Origin: Mesostigma viride | Taxonomy: Eukaryota; Streptophyta; Mesostigmatophyceae; Mesostigmatales; Mesostigmataceae | Length of the DNA: 64,000 nt | Assembly (NCBI GenBank): GCA_009746045.1 | Contig: RPFO01000448.1 | Coordinates: 67,001-131,000, forward strand | Reading direction: 5' to 3' | Shown here: positions 1-10,703 of the stretch, in pieces | Layout: each line of letters opens with the position of its first letter | How positions within the stretch are numbered: position 1 is the stretch's first letter | Translations under genes and position numbers: made by a program | Notes under the pieces: generated by a model | What the model saw: the letters and a program-made list of their open reading frames with translations, nothing else | Databases searched by the model: none | What the model was told of the DNA's origin: nothing

Positions 1-1494
1 GTCAATCCCAGACAAAATCAGATCAGGGAGTACTCTCCACCAACTGGGCTATGACTCGAGGCTTCTCATCCTTTAACCTCATCAGGCATTCTGCTATGGA
101 CCACCATCAATGATAGGGCCCACAGGTGGCAGCTAACAAACAACGCCCACATGCCTCTCAACTCAGGACATGTCGTGATAAGCACTAACATCTCTAGTGG
201 CAAGGACCAAGGGATGCACATCTGAAGCAAATCCAGCGACAACGTAATGTTATTCTTATAGGCTACTAGATTGTCCAGATCCCCTCTCATAGGTCCTTCA
301 GCCTGCCACAAATGCCCTTATTATCCAGAGCACAGATCATGACCCTCACTCACATACAAACTGTACATGTCAGGCTGAAACTCATTCGGGAACAACCATA
401 CTGATAACCATGAAGCAACCATCATTGCAGGGTACACATAAGCATCAGATGATAGAGGCACTGAAAAGAAAACCCCACCCAGGCTGAATAGTGAATAAAG
501 CATCACCCCGTGGAGCCAACCTTGGGCTACCTCGTGCACAGATCCATATATCACATCTGACAGTGTAACACCCAGGTCAAACATCAGCAAGGTGCTTCAG
601 CCCCTGAAACATGTCCTCAGACCAGCCAACTCCCATATCACCCTGGGAGAAACCAAATCCGTGGTTTTACAGCAAAACAGTCGTGGACAGAGTAAATCAT
701 CCCAAGACCAGCCAACTCCATAATGAGAAGACAACCAAACCCTATGGTTTCACAGCATCACATCTGGGATCAATCATAACTTCCAGGCCAGCCAACTCTA
801 AGCTAGGAGGAAACCAAATCCTATGGTTTTACAGCAACACACATGGGAACCATCACAACTTCCATATGTATGCTGATTATCATACAGCAATCAATCTGAA
901 CATGCACAGGCCAGGGACAGGGTCAACTGGAATCACACATCCATCATCAGCAACTCACGTATGTAGATGATCTGTATATACCCTCCACAGTCGGCCTTCA
1001 GCATTCAGCAGGTTTCAGATTGCTCTTGAAGCATCCTCTGCAGGCTCCATAGTCCCGGACCTTGTAGACTGGAAATTTTCTTCAGGAAGCTTGTGCCAAT
1101 CCTTCAAACATAATCTGGTTTCTTCTCCATCGCAGGGATGCTGGTAGCCAACTTTAAACATATGCTGCACTGTTCCAACATTTTCTTTCTTTTTGAGGAC
1201 ATAATAATTCCCAAAAGCAGCATGGTTGCTACAAGAAAACATATATTTAAGCAACTGCCAAATTAACTGGAGACCAACATAAATCTGGCACTCAGCCATG
1301 TATGTATTCCCTGGCAACACTCAGGTAGTGACCTCCTGCCACTCTGACAGCCTGAACTCAACAGGAAAATCTGGATCCACTTGACAATATTAGCCCCCTC
1401 AGGACACTGGTCTGCATCTCTGGAAACTGGAATCTCTGGCACTCTGGAACTCTGGAATCAGTCTGGAAATCTGGATTTCTGGTTCATCACCTTC
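1..1494. other. Repeat-rich left flank without a recognisable gene
   Basis: I see no convincing coding region here. Three imperfect copies of a segment of about 80 bases start near 621, 708 and 786; each has a CCAGCCAACTC core followed by an ACCAAATCC-TATGGTTTTACAGCA-like end. A short-period TCTGGAA-rich stretch lies at about 1405-1486. The stretch continues, in sequence terms, at 4464 on the far side of the LINE, because the LINE inserted at 1495-1507. Confidence 0.5.
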
Positions 1495-1507
1495 ATGCAA
1501 GCTCGAC

Positions 1508-2363
1508 CCCGGTAACTACAGGGGTGTCTGCCTCCGGAGCGCCGCGCTGAAGGTCTTCATGCGCATGATGCTGCACAGGCTCCGCGCCGCGCTGGACCCA
1601 CACCTGGGTGAGTCTCAGATGGGTTTCCGTCGTGGTCGTAACACTGTCATGGCTGTGTTTGTCGCGCGCCGGTTGATGGAGGAGGTGCGTCGCCTTCCCC
1701 CTGACAGTTTGCCGCTGGTCTTCATTTTTGTTGACTATATCAAGGCCTTTGACACGGTCCTCTGGGAGGCTCTTTGGGCCATCCTAGCTCTGGATCGAGT
1801 GCCACCTGCGTTTATTGCTGCCATTCGCCGACTGTATGAGGGCTCACAGGCAGTAGTGCGGACTGCGGAAGGCACCACCCCACCATTCCCCCTTCACCAC
1901 GGGGTGTGGCAAGGTTGTGTCCTGTCCCCATACCTGTTCATTATTGTCGTGGATCACGTCATGCGCCGGGCACGTGCGCGCTTTGCTGCTCAAGGGGTTC
2001 GAGCCAGGGTGCTTAAGGGGTTCGAGCCAGGCTTGGACATCCTTAACGTGAAAGAGCACGGCGGGGTTAGACCTGGTTACCGCCTTGCCGACCTGATTTA
2101 TGCGGATGACACCACCCTCATCGAGAGCCCCGAGCACATTCAGACCTGGCTGGACTGTCTGGGCCTGGAGGCGAGGGCGGTGGGGTTGGAGATTAGTGTC
2201 AAAACTGAGGCGATGGTGATTGGGGCCTCCAGTACACCACCGCTGCCGCGCCTGCTCGACGGGACGGAGGTCCCGTTCCGCGACCGCTTCAAGCTGTTGG
2301 GGAGTTGGCTTCCTGACACTGCCGACGATGTGGACACCCGCATCGGCCTTGCCTGGGCCAAGC
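1508..2363 (+). pseudogene. LINE reverse transcriptase, palm region (first half)
   Basis: This is the first half of a LINE reverse transcriptase, which would copy its RNA at a nicked chromosomal target. The frame opens directly after the target duplication with the RT motif PGNYRG, then GFRRGRNT, the motif A region FIFVDYIKAFDTV, motif B-like VWQGCVLSPYLF and the catalytic box YADDTTL near 2098-2118. The frame is cut by the hAT-like insert at 2364; translation would stop at the TGA created at 2366-2368. The upstream endonuclease and any ORF1 are absent through 5' truncation, so the copy is dead. Confidence 0.85.
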
Positions 2364-3709
2364 AGTGATGGGTCATACGCGATACGCGTCGTACGCGGCC
2401 CCAGGTGTATAATGTATAATACGCGGTGTATAATGTATTATACGCTGATCGTACGCTAACCGTTGAAACCCCCTTTTTTGGCATGATTTTGAGGGGTTTT
2501 CAACATTCTGAGCAACCAAGCATAGTCTGCTGGTGTTTTTCCATACCTTTTGCCTATACATGACATATATAGCATGACCTTTGGCATTGCCACCACTACC
2601 TAAATACAAGCTTAGTTTCTAACGGTCTAACTTGATAGTTTCTCTTCAAAATCGAGACAACATGCAACTAAGTATCAATACCAGTATCAATGCAGAACTC
2701 ACTGGAAAGGATAATAAATTTGTAGAACTCAAGATATGCATGCACTATACATTGCCCCGAGGTGTCGATGACATTGAAGGGCGTCGATGGCATTGAAAGG
2801 CGCAAATGAATGCCTCGCACAGCTCCTCGTCCAGCTGCTCTTTGCTGAGCCCATAAGGTGCGGGCAAATTACCGTCGGTGGATTGGCCCTTTGATGATCC
2901 GCTTGGCCCAGCCGCCCCAGCAGCGCGCCCCGAGGTGTTGCTGGCATGAGGGGACACCCAGTTAGAGGCGTCGGTTTCTACAACGTCTGCACGCCTGTCT
3001 TTAAGTGCCGCCCGCACATCAGCCTGCTTCTTGGCGTCACTAGTCGCCTTCCTCTTCCTGGTATTGCTTTCCTTCTCCGCCTGCTCGACCAGCAGCCTGT
3101 AACGGAGTACTCCATCATCCATGTAGTAGTTATTTGTCTGCTGCCGATTCTTGAGGATGCGCTCTTTGCTAATGTATGTCCAGACAGTTTCGGATGTGGC
3201 CTCTTCTTCATCGGGCCGCACATCATCATCGTGTTCCATTGACTCACGTGTCAGCCATGCCTGGATGTCGATATGCTACGATCTAGGTGCCAGACGACCA
3301 CGACGTTGCTGGCACACCTTATCACCTTCTTGATCCAGATAAATAGGTGTACGTTTATTCCAAATATACTGTTGCTTATCACCTTCTTGATGATGAATCT
3401 TCAGCCTTCCCGCCTTCACCTTCCCGCCTTCACAAGTCACAATGAACGCGCTTTTAGCTTTAGTGCACTATACACTAGCTAGCTCATCACGCAATTATTT
3501 GTTCCTACTACAGGTCGGCGCGCCGCAGTCTAGGCAAGCAAATGCACCCACCTCGTAAGCCAAAAATATGCCAAAAAATACGCGAAAATACGCAAAAATA
3601 CGCAAAAATACGCGTTGCGTATTAAAGTACCCCATTTTCATACGCGCCGCGTGCGTATCGCGAATAATACGCTAAATACGGCGTATAATACGGCGTATGA
3701 CGCATCACC
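2364..3709. mobile_element. hAT-like DNA transposon nested in the LINE
   Basis: The ends are near-perfect inverted repeats: AGTGATGGGTCATACGC on the left and the complement of GGTGATGCGTCATACGC on the right, 15 of 17 matching. GGCCAAGC occurs directly on both sides (2356-2363 and 3710-3717), an 8-bp duplication typical of the hAT superfamily; the boundary could also be read as 7 bp with the element starting CAGTG. Both ends are rich in TATACG/ATACGC subterminal repeats. Deleting the element plus one duplication rejoins the LINE frame exactly. It is too short for a full hAT transposase. Confidence 0.75.
2745..3239 (-). CDS. Short ORF in the hAT-like element, possibly a truncated transposase N-terminus
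   Basis: This is a 164-residue ORF with ATG at 3239-3237. It is acidic at its start, then has SETVWTYISK, a lysine/arginine-rich middle (TRKRKATSDAKKQ), a glycine/serine linker and a LDEELCEAFICAF segment. SxVWxxFxK is how the BED finger of hAT transposases often begins, and the LDEEL segment resembles the region after it. The paired Cys and His of a BED finger are not visible and the catalytic DDE core is missing. It may be a remnant or a co-opted short protein; I cannot assign a function. Confidence 0.35.
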   Translation of the reverse strand: MEHDDDVRPDEEEATSETVWTYISKERILKNRQQTNNYYMDDGVLRYRLLVEQAEKESNTRKRKATSDAKKQADVRAALKDRRADVVETDASNWVSPHASNTSGRAAGAAGPSGSSKGQSTDGNLPAPYGLSKEQLDEELCEAFICAFQCHRRPSMSSTPRGNV

Positions 3710-3717
3710 GGCCAAGC

Positions 3718-4318
3718 TCCGTTCGCTCAACACCTACTGGCGCTCGAAGGGCCTGGGCGAGCACCGCAAGCGCATGCTCTTCAAGGTCCTCGTCCTCACG
3801 GTGCTCATGTATGGCGCCGAGGCGTGGACACTCCCACCCAAACTGGCAGCTATAGGCTAGACGGCACGGTTTACAGGATGCTCCGACAGGTCCTTAACGT
3901 AGGGTTTTCCGAGCGTCCGTCATCAGAGTCTTTGTATCATGGCATGCCTCGTATTTCGGACGAGATTAGGCAGCGTAGGATAGCATTTGTAGGATACCTT
4001 GCTCTCACCAGCCAGGTCGACACCGCCCTTGGTGTGGCCGGCCCCCAGCGGCCTGGCCAGCCAGGGCGCCACATTCTGACCTGGCCTGGCCCTGAGGGCA
4101 TTCCCAAAAGGGTAGGGAAACCTGTCACGAACTACATCCAGATGTTGCTGGACGACCTAGTGGTCCCAGCCCAGTTTGAGCACCGCACCCACTCTCTCTC
4201 CCGTCTTTGGACTGCCATGCAGGACAAGACGCAGTGGAAGAGGATTGTCAAGGCGCACACGCCCGACCCTGTGGGCAAGCCCCCTCCCCCCAAGCGGAGG
4301 CGGCGTTTTGATGAGTAG
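3718..4318 (+). pseudogene. LINE reverse transcriptase C-terminal region (second half)
   Basis: This continues the frame broken at 2363: AKLRSLNTYW, then FKVLVLTVLMYGAEAW, the usual thumb segment of LINE RTs. Near 3855-3862 one base is missing or added: the first frame ends in TAG at 3858-3860 and homology continues in another frame (LDGTVYRMLRQVLNV) to a stop at 4316-4318. The protein tail is basic and proline-rich (KPPPPKRRRRFDE). The same tail is recognisable in the copy at 29.5-29.9 kb. Confidence 0.8.
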
Positions 4319-4569
4319 TGTAGTTAGGATTTTCTAGACTAGATAGCTTAGAGTTAGGATAGTTCGATTACGCGGCTTCCTCCACCCCATCCATCATGGA
4401 ATATGTGCTACATGATCTCCCAACGGAGGCATGTTATTTAGTTTTTTTAAATGCAAGCTCGACAGGTATCAGGCAGCTGAAGCTGACAGCATCTCAGGTT
4501 CACTTGCAGACACAGAACTCTGGACCCAGCAACACTCCAACCACATTGGAGAATCCTGGATTAGGAACC

Positions 4570-5431
4570 TGTTAGGGATATTATATTCATGTTATATCCA
4601 CCTGGCCACAATGTATCCCAGCCTGATTTATTTCTTGCTGGATTTATTCCATATTGACTGGGAATTTGATAGCTATGATGAGCTAGATGGATTGGGCTCA
4701 ATGAGCTGATCAATATTCATATGCCATAGTCCTATACTTGGACATGGATGACTTGTACCCTGAGTCAGCCTAGTAGCATCATGTATTTTATTGACAAGTG
4801 GTGCTATGGCCCAGTGGACAAGTGTTTGGTCCATGAGCTGACAAGTGTTGGAAGCTCATGATGACACATGTTATGACTTACATGATGACAAGTGGGTAGA
4901 CTCATTGCATGACACTTGTTGACCACTCCAAGGAGAAGAGATGTGTCACTTTATTAATCATGTTATGTGGCACATTATTACGTAGACACTTGGCATCTAG
5001 CTACTATGCCAGCTCATTGGATCATGTCTAGAATGTTCTAGGAATGTTCTAAGAATATGCCAGGAATATTCCTGGAATATACTGAGAATATGCTGGGAAT
5101 ATGCTAGGATGTTTCAACAAGCTTCTGTGATGATGTCATTGCTGATGTCATCCAGCTTCCTAGCCTAAAAGGTATAAAAGGAAACTGCCCCCTAAGGGCA
5201 GGTACCTCCATTTAACCTCTATTGCACCTCCATTGAACCTCCATGGAACCTCCATTGAACCTCCATTCAACCTCTTTTCCTAACCTCTAAATCTATGAAA
5301 TAAAACTCTTTTTCTGGTCTCTCTTCAATTGTCTTCAAGCTCAGTCTTTCATCACCTGCAAGGTGCAAGGGTAGCAAGGCCAAGCACAAGGCATTGTGTA
5401 AAACCCATTAGTTTCCTCTACCTTTCCAACA
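4570..5431 (+). repeat. 5' LTR of a Ty1/copia retrotransposon
   Basis: The segment starts TGTTAGGG and ends CCAACA, i.e. TG...CA, immediately before a tRNA primer site. It contains a TATA-like TATAAAAG at 5173-5180, short repeats of CCTCCATTGAA after it (about 5206-5275) and AATAAA-type signals near 5297, the order expected for U3-R-U5. The left border rests only on the TG and on the usual LTR length. I found no matching 3' LTR in the window, so the right part of the element is missing. Confidence 0.6.
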
Positions 5432-5444
5432 TGGTATCGGAGGA
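5432..5444 (+). promoter_or_regulatory. Primer binding site for initiator tRNA-Met
   Basis: TGGTATCGGAG directly follows the LTR end. Plant and algal copia elements use TGGTATCAGAG, complementary to the 3' end of initiator tRNA-Met; one base differs here. Confidence 0.75.
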
Positions 5445-5450
5445 TTGTTC

Positions 5451-6234
5451 ATGAGCTCCAAGAAGACCACAAAGAAACCCAGCCCAGCTGCAAGCTCCAT
5501 GGCAAGCGAGGTGGACTACACTCCTATGCTGAATGTGTGCTCCAAGATGGTGCTGAAATTTGACGGCACAAGTTTACGTGGCTGGGAGGAGACCAAGACA
5601 TCCCTTGAGGGCTTCTGTCGCTTCTACAGGGTTAAGGATGTTCTGCTTGGCACCAAGGAGGACCCCAAGGCTGACATGGCTGTCGGCCTTGTCATCTCAG
5701 CTGCACTTGTTGGAGAAGCGAGGCGCATCCTATCGCTCGTGCCAGACCAATCTGGTAGCAAGCTCTACAAGACGCTGAGGGATGTCTACGAGCAGCAAAA
5801 GCTCACCAAGAGCCACCGGATGGACCTCAGGGTCCAGCTGCACAGGCTGCAAATGAAGCCAGGGGAGACCATGGGGCAGTATATCCTAAGGGGACTGCTG
5901 CTGCTGGCGGAGTACCGTGCTGTGGGGGGAGTCATGAGTGACCAAGACTTAGCAAGCCATTCTCAAGAGCGGCCTGCCAGACAAATATCGCCCTGCGCTG
6001 ATATCGGTGCATTTCAAGGAGGAGGACAACTTGGAGGAGGTCAAGGCTGCGCTGCTGGAAGCGGAGGACATGCTGATGGGAGGGCGTTCTGCTGAAGCAA
6101 AGGAGAGCTCATCGGCCGGCCAGGCTTTTCACACTACTACCAAGAAAAGTGGAGGAAAGCGGTGCTATCACTGCAAGAAGCCCGGGCACGTGGAGGCCCA
6201 GTGCTGGGAGAAGCATCCGGAGCTGAAGCAATAA
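5451..6234 (+). pseudogene. copia gag (capsid and zinc knuckle), frameshifted
   Basis: Gag is the structural capsid protein of the retrotransposon. The ATG at 5451 is the first after the primer site. The capsid region reads through FDGTSLRGWEETKTSLEGF and MKPGETMGQYILRG; the frame slips near 5958-5966 and continues as ILKSGLPDKYRPALISVHF. A CCHC zinc knuckle follows, CYHCKKPGHVEAQC (C-X2-C-X4-H-X4-C), with the stop TAA at 6232-6234. The family's gag and pol are normally one frame; here a frameshift and this stop interrupt it. Confidence 0.8.
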
Positions 6235-6880
6235 CGCAAGAACCAGGCGACGCAACGGAACCACGCGACATCAGCGACGAGAAAGGGGCACTCACCAGGT
6301 GCGAGCGAGGCGCACATCACACAGGAGGCTGCAGAGCTGCCGTCCGGCTTCGTCTTCGCCACCATCGCCGAGTCGCCATCGCCGTCGGACACTGCTGCAC
6401 TCACGCAATATGAAAAGAAGGCGCCGACCAGCTGGGTGCTGGATTCTGCAGCGAGCTGTCACATGACGCCATGCCCGTCGGATTTCGTGTGCCTGCACCC
6501 TCACAACAGGGAAATCGCCGGCTCAGGCGGCAAACTGAAGGCGACAGCCATAGGGACTGTCAAGATGAAGCTGCCGGGCCAGGAGGCAGACGTGCACCTC
6601 CAAAACGCGCAGCTCGTTCCAAAGCTGAGCACCCGACTTTTATCTGTCGGCCAGCTTGTCAAGGATGGCCACAACGTCGACCTCGCCAAGCGGGTTGCTG
6701 TGCTGGACAGCAGGCCCATCAGCATCGTGACGAGGAACAACACATACTTTTTGCCCGCGCGCGGTGCGGACGCAGCGATGGACGCCATCCCAGAGCTGAA
6801 ATCTTCGGCGACGAGCTTCAAGGACGTCGACGCTGCCTGTCAAGGGCAGAAAATGGCGAGCAGCGAGCGCAGCATCTCAC
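6235..6880 (+). pseudogene. copia aspartic protease region, truncated before integrase
   Basis: This lies in the same frame as the gag end after the single TAA. It carries the protease active-site box WVLDSAASCHMTP (the D-S-A version of the usual DSGA/DTGA) at about 6433-6471 and continues through GTVKMKLPG and LVPKLSTRLLSVGQLVKDG, typical of copia proteases. Homology fades near 6850-6880. The pre-integrase, integrase and RT domains that should follow are absent, so the element was truncated or recombined here. The frame happens to stay open to 7395 without recognisable content. Confidence 0.75.
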
Positions 6881-7950
<1,070 letters not shown>

Positions 7951-8072
7951 TTTGCTTCAAGTACCCGTATTCGGGGCGGCCGTCTGGAGTTCTAGCTCCA
8001 TGTTTCTATTTGTCCAGCTCCCGCTCGCTGATTTGCTTTCCAAATACGTGTTCGTGCCTTTGGTGTGCAGTC

Positions 8073-9631
8073 CTTGGGTTTGGAACGTCTACGAATACAA
8101 AGGCCGCATGCAACGCCGCCTGAGGCAGGAGCTGACGATGGGCAGTTGCGAGGCCTACAGCGTGGTAAGTAACGTCCCCCGCTGAACTGGGCAACTCCGC
8201 TGTCTGATTCGCCGCTGTGTCACCTATTGCCAGAGAGCACAACGTTTAAGGCGTTATGCACAACGGCCCAACTGTCAAGTCACTTGCACAATGTCCAATT
8301 GTGACACAGGTGGCTCAGCCTAACAATTTCATTGTCACACACCCCAGTCTGATTTCTTTTTCTCACGATATGCATACCGGTAAACGCAACGGCTTGGTGG
8401 ATGTCGGTGCACAAGCATCCTCCTCCACCCAACCCTCCCTGACAATTTAATAGCCACACCCCACGTTACCCTTCAGGCTCTCTCTCCCAAACCTTGTTTC
8501 TGGAATGAGAATACTTGCCTGCGCCTCCTTGTTTGAATCCCCAAGCATTCTGTCCGAGTGCCCCATTGACGGGTGCAAGCCCCAAATCAGCTCCCGCATC
8601 ACGGACTCTAAAGCGATGGCACATCTGGTTCCAATTCTTGTCGCTGCTCGTTGTGGTCGGCACAGATCGGGAAATATGTCCAAGGCCGTTACCCTCCTGT
8701 GAGTGCGTAGGAGACCACACGCTACCTGTTAGCGCCTCCCCCCTTTCGGTTCATCCACAGTATCAGTTACAAAGCACTCATGGTCAAATTAGATTGCTGC
8801 AGCACCAAAGGTGTTGGTTTATAACTAGCAAGTATCTTATTGGCAACGACTGCGAAGAACCCCAAATTATTCAGATAGAATTTGATGTGACGTGTGGGAA
8901 TTTATATGTTTATATCATTTTTGTTGCCACGAAAAGTGATAGCGCTCCCATACATCAAGATTTCCTAGTTCATGTGAGAAGATTTTGACTAGCGTATCCA
9001 TGCCTAGGTCTGCTTGCTTTTGATAGCCTGTTCAAATTTTATTTTGATCGCCTGCATGATCTGGCATTTACAACAAGGCCCCTGTCAATACACAATAATG
9101 CATACCGGGTTCATCTCGTTTCTCCACAGGGCTGCCTGGCTCAGAATGGGTCTTTAGTAAAGGTGGCAGATTAAGGGTGCATGCCTAGAGTTGCAGCGAT
9201 GGACCATGTGTTGCCCCCTGGACCTATACATAGAATCGCCACACGCGGGAAACGAGCAGAAAATGGAACCTGGCCCGGTGGGCCCGCCCTGCCACAGTGA
9301 TCCTCACTCCAGCGGGCATGGCCCGATTGGCATCGCCAGCATTTTTTACTTTACCAGAGATTTATACCTTGTGTCTTTATTTGCCATTATGCACGGTGTT
9401 GATGTCCTGGACAGTAAACAAGCTTCCTGGTCTTTGCTTTGAATCCTGTGTGTGTGCATCTTTGTTCGCGAATGTCTGCTTGTGGTTTCCGTGTGGTGGA
9501 GAGGCCAATTGTTTGGGCTGACCTATGGTGTGGGTGAGTTATTTTTTGTGCTTGTATAATGTTTGGTTGGGGCTGACTCGGCTCTCGTCGGCCCGGTCCT
9601 GTGGACATATGGCGCACAGTATCTCATCAAC
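8073..9631 (+). other. Possible 5' exons of the WD40 gene
   Basis: A candidate exon at 8073-8164 follows TTGGTGTGCAG and ends at GTG/GTAAGT; it reads WNVYEYKGRMQRRL and SCEAYSV. A 33-nt candidate at 9130-9162 (GCLAQNGSLVK) follows CTCCACAG in compatible phase. A strong donor CAACAG/GTGAGT is at 9631-9632, but I found no matching acceptor with an open frame apart from a 14-nt mini-exon. These may be the start of the gene at 10704 or chance; transcript data are needed. The rest of 7949-10703 shows nothing else. Confidence 0.25.
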
Positions 9632-10703
9632 AGGTGAGTGGTGCAGCAGAGTGGATGGCCATCCTACTGGTTGTGATGGATGGCCATGGAAGCCTGTAAC
9701 AACTACAAAGGACAAGCTACCATGGAAAACGACGTGTGCGTGCTGAATGGAGCTGCATCTATTTAACGCCACATAAAGTACCATCTGCCTGGGGCCCTCA
9801 TGGTCGCAACTGCTGTGTATATTGTGGTACATGATTGCAGCACCCATCGCCATTCCTCACCACGTGATGGTGATGATTATGCTTCCACTATCCGTTTTCT
9901 AGTTCTGCTGGTGGTGCCTCCGGGCACGACCTGGTTGCCACACTCTTGGCGAAAACATATCCGCATGCACAATTCTTGGCAGACCTCCCTGGGCAGACAT
10001 TGTGGACAAAGGTTTCCGAACAAATTTCATGGCGAAAATAATATCCGTTGACACTGTAACAAAGCATTTTGCTGCCCTTTGGTGTGGTTATTTTTAGTAC
10101 AGAGAGATCTAAGCTATGTGGAAGGTCTCATTCTCTCGCATTACTTCTATTTTAGTCTAGACTGCAAAAGAACTTAGTCAAATGGATAGTTGGAAGGTTT
10201 TCAATTTGTTGGAAAAAGTTCTCCCCGCATTCCCACTTATTTACCCTTTCTTGAAAAGTAAACTTTGTGTGCTCAGCCATTCATTCGGTGACGGTGGTAG
10301 CATGATTCCTACTAGTGAGGGAGACGCTGTTACGTTACGGCTATTTCCCTGCCACGTCCCCCCGAAACCTTCAGTGTAGTATGAAACTTAATTAATTTTA
10401 TGATGTACCCATCGTGCGAAGAAATTCACTTGTGCGTTGTCATGCTGTCGTGCTGCTGTATTGTGAAGGTATCCGTATCAGGCAAGCCCGTGCAATTACT
10501 CTCTGCTGCATGTCAGACATGGTCTATAGGAACGGCCATTGGCTTTCCTATGCCATGGTTCACTCACCATTTAGGACAGAGAGTTAATTTGCAACAACAA
10601 GATAGATTTACAAGTTTGAATTTTGCTTTACTTTTGGCTCATGCATCTTCCACATGGTGGTGTCTGTCACATCTTTCATCCGCTGCCCTGCTTTCCTGAA
10701 CAG

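Larger units (their letters stand above)
1508..4450 (+). mobile_element. 5'-truncated LINE (non-LTR retrotransposon) with 13-bp target duplication, split by a hAT-like insert
   Basis: The same 13 bases, ATGCAAGCTCGAC, stand at 1495-1507 and 4451-4463 and bracket this segment, as expected for target-primed insertion. The element begins inside the reverse-transcriptase domain, so it is 5'-truncated, and ends with a T-rich tail after a short 3' UTR (4319-4450). A DNA transposon occupies 2364-3709. A second, diverged copy of the same 3' end lies on the other strand at 28496-29881. The clade cannot be fixed by eye. Confidence 0.85.

Noticed and set aside
955-990. TYVDDLYIP in the + strand, resembling an RT catalytic box
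   Set aside because: The frame around it has no other RT motif and stops soon after; treated as chance.
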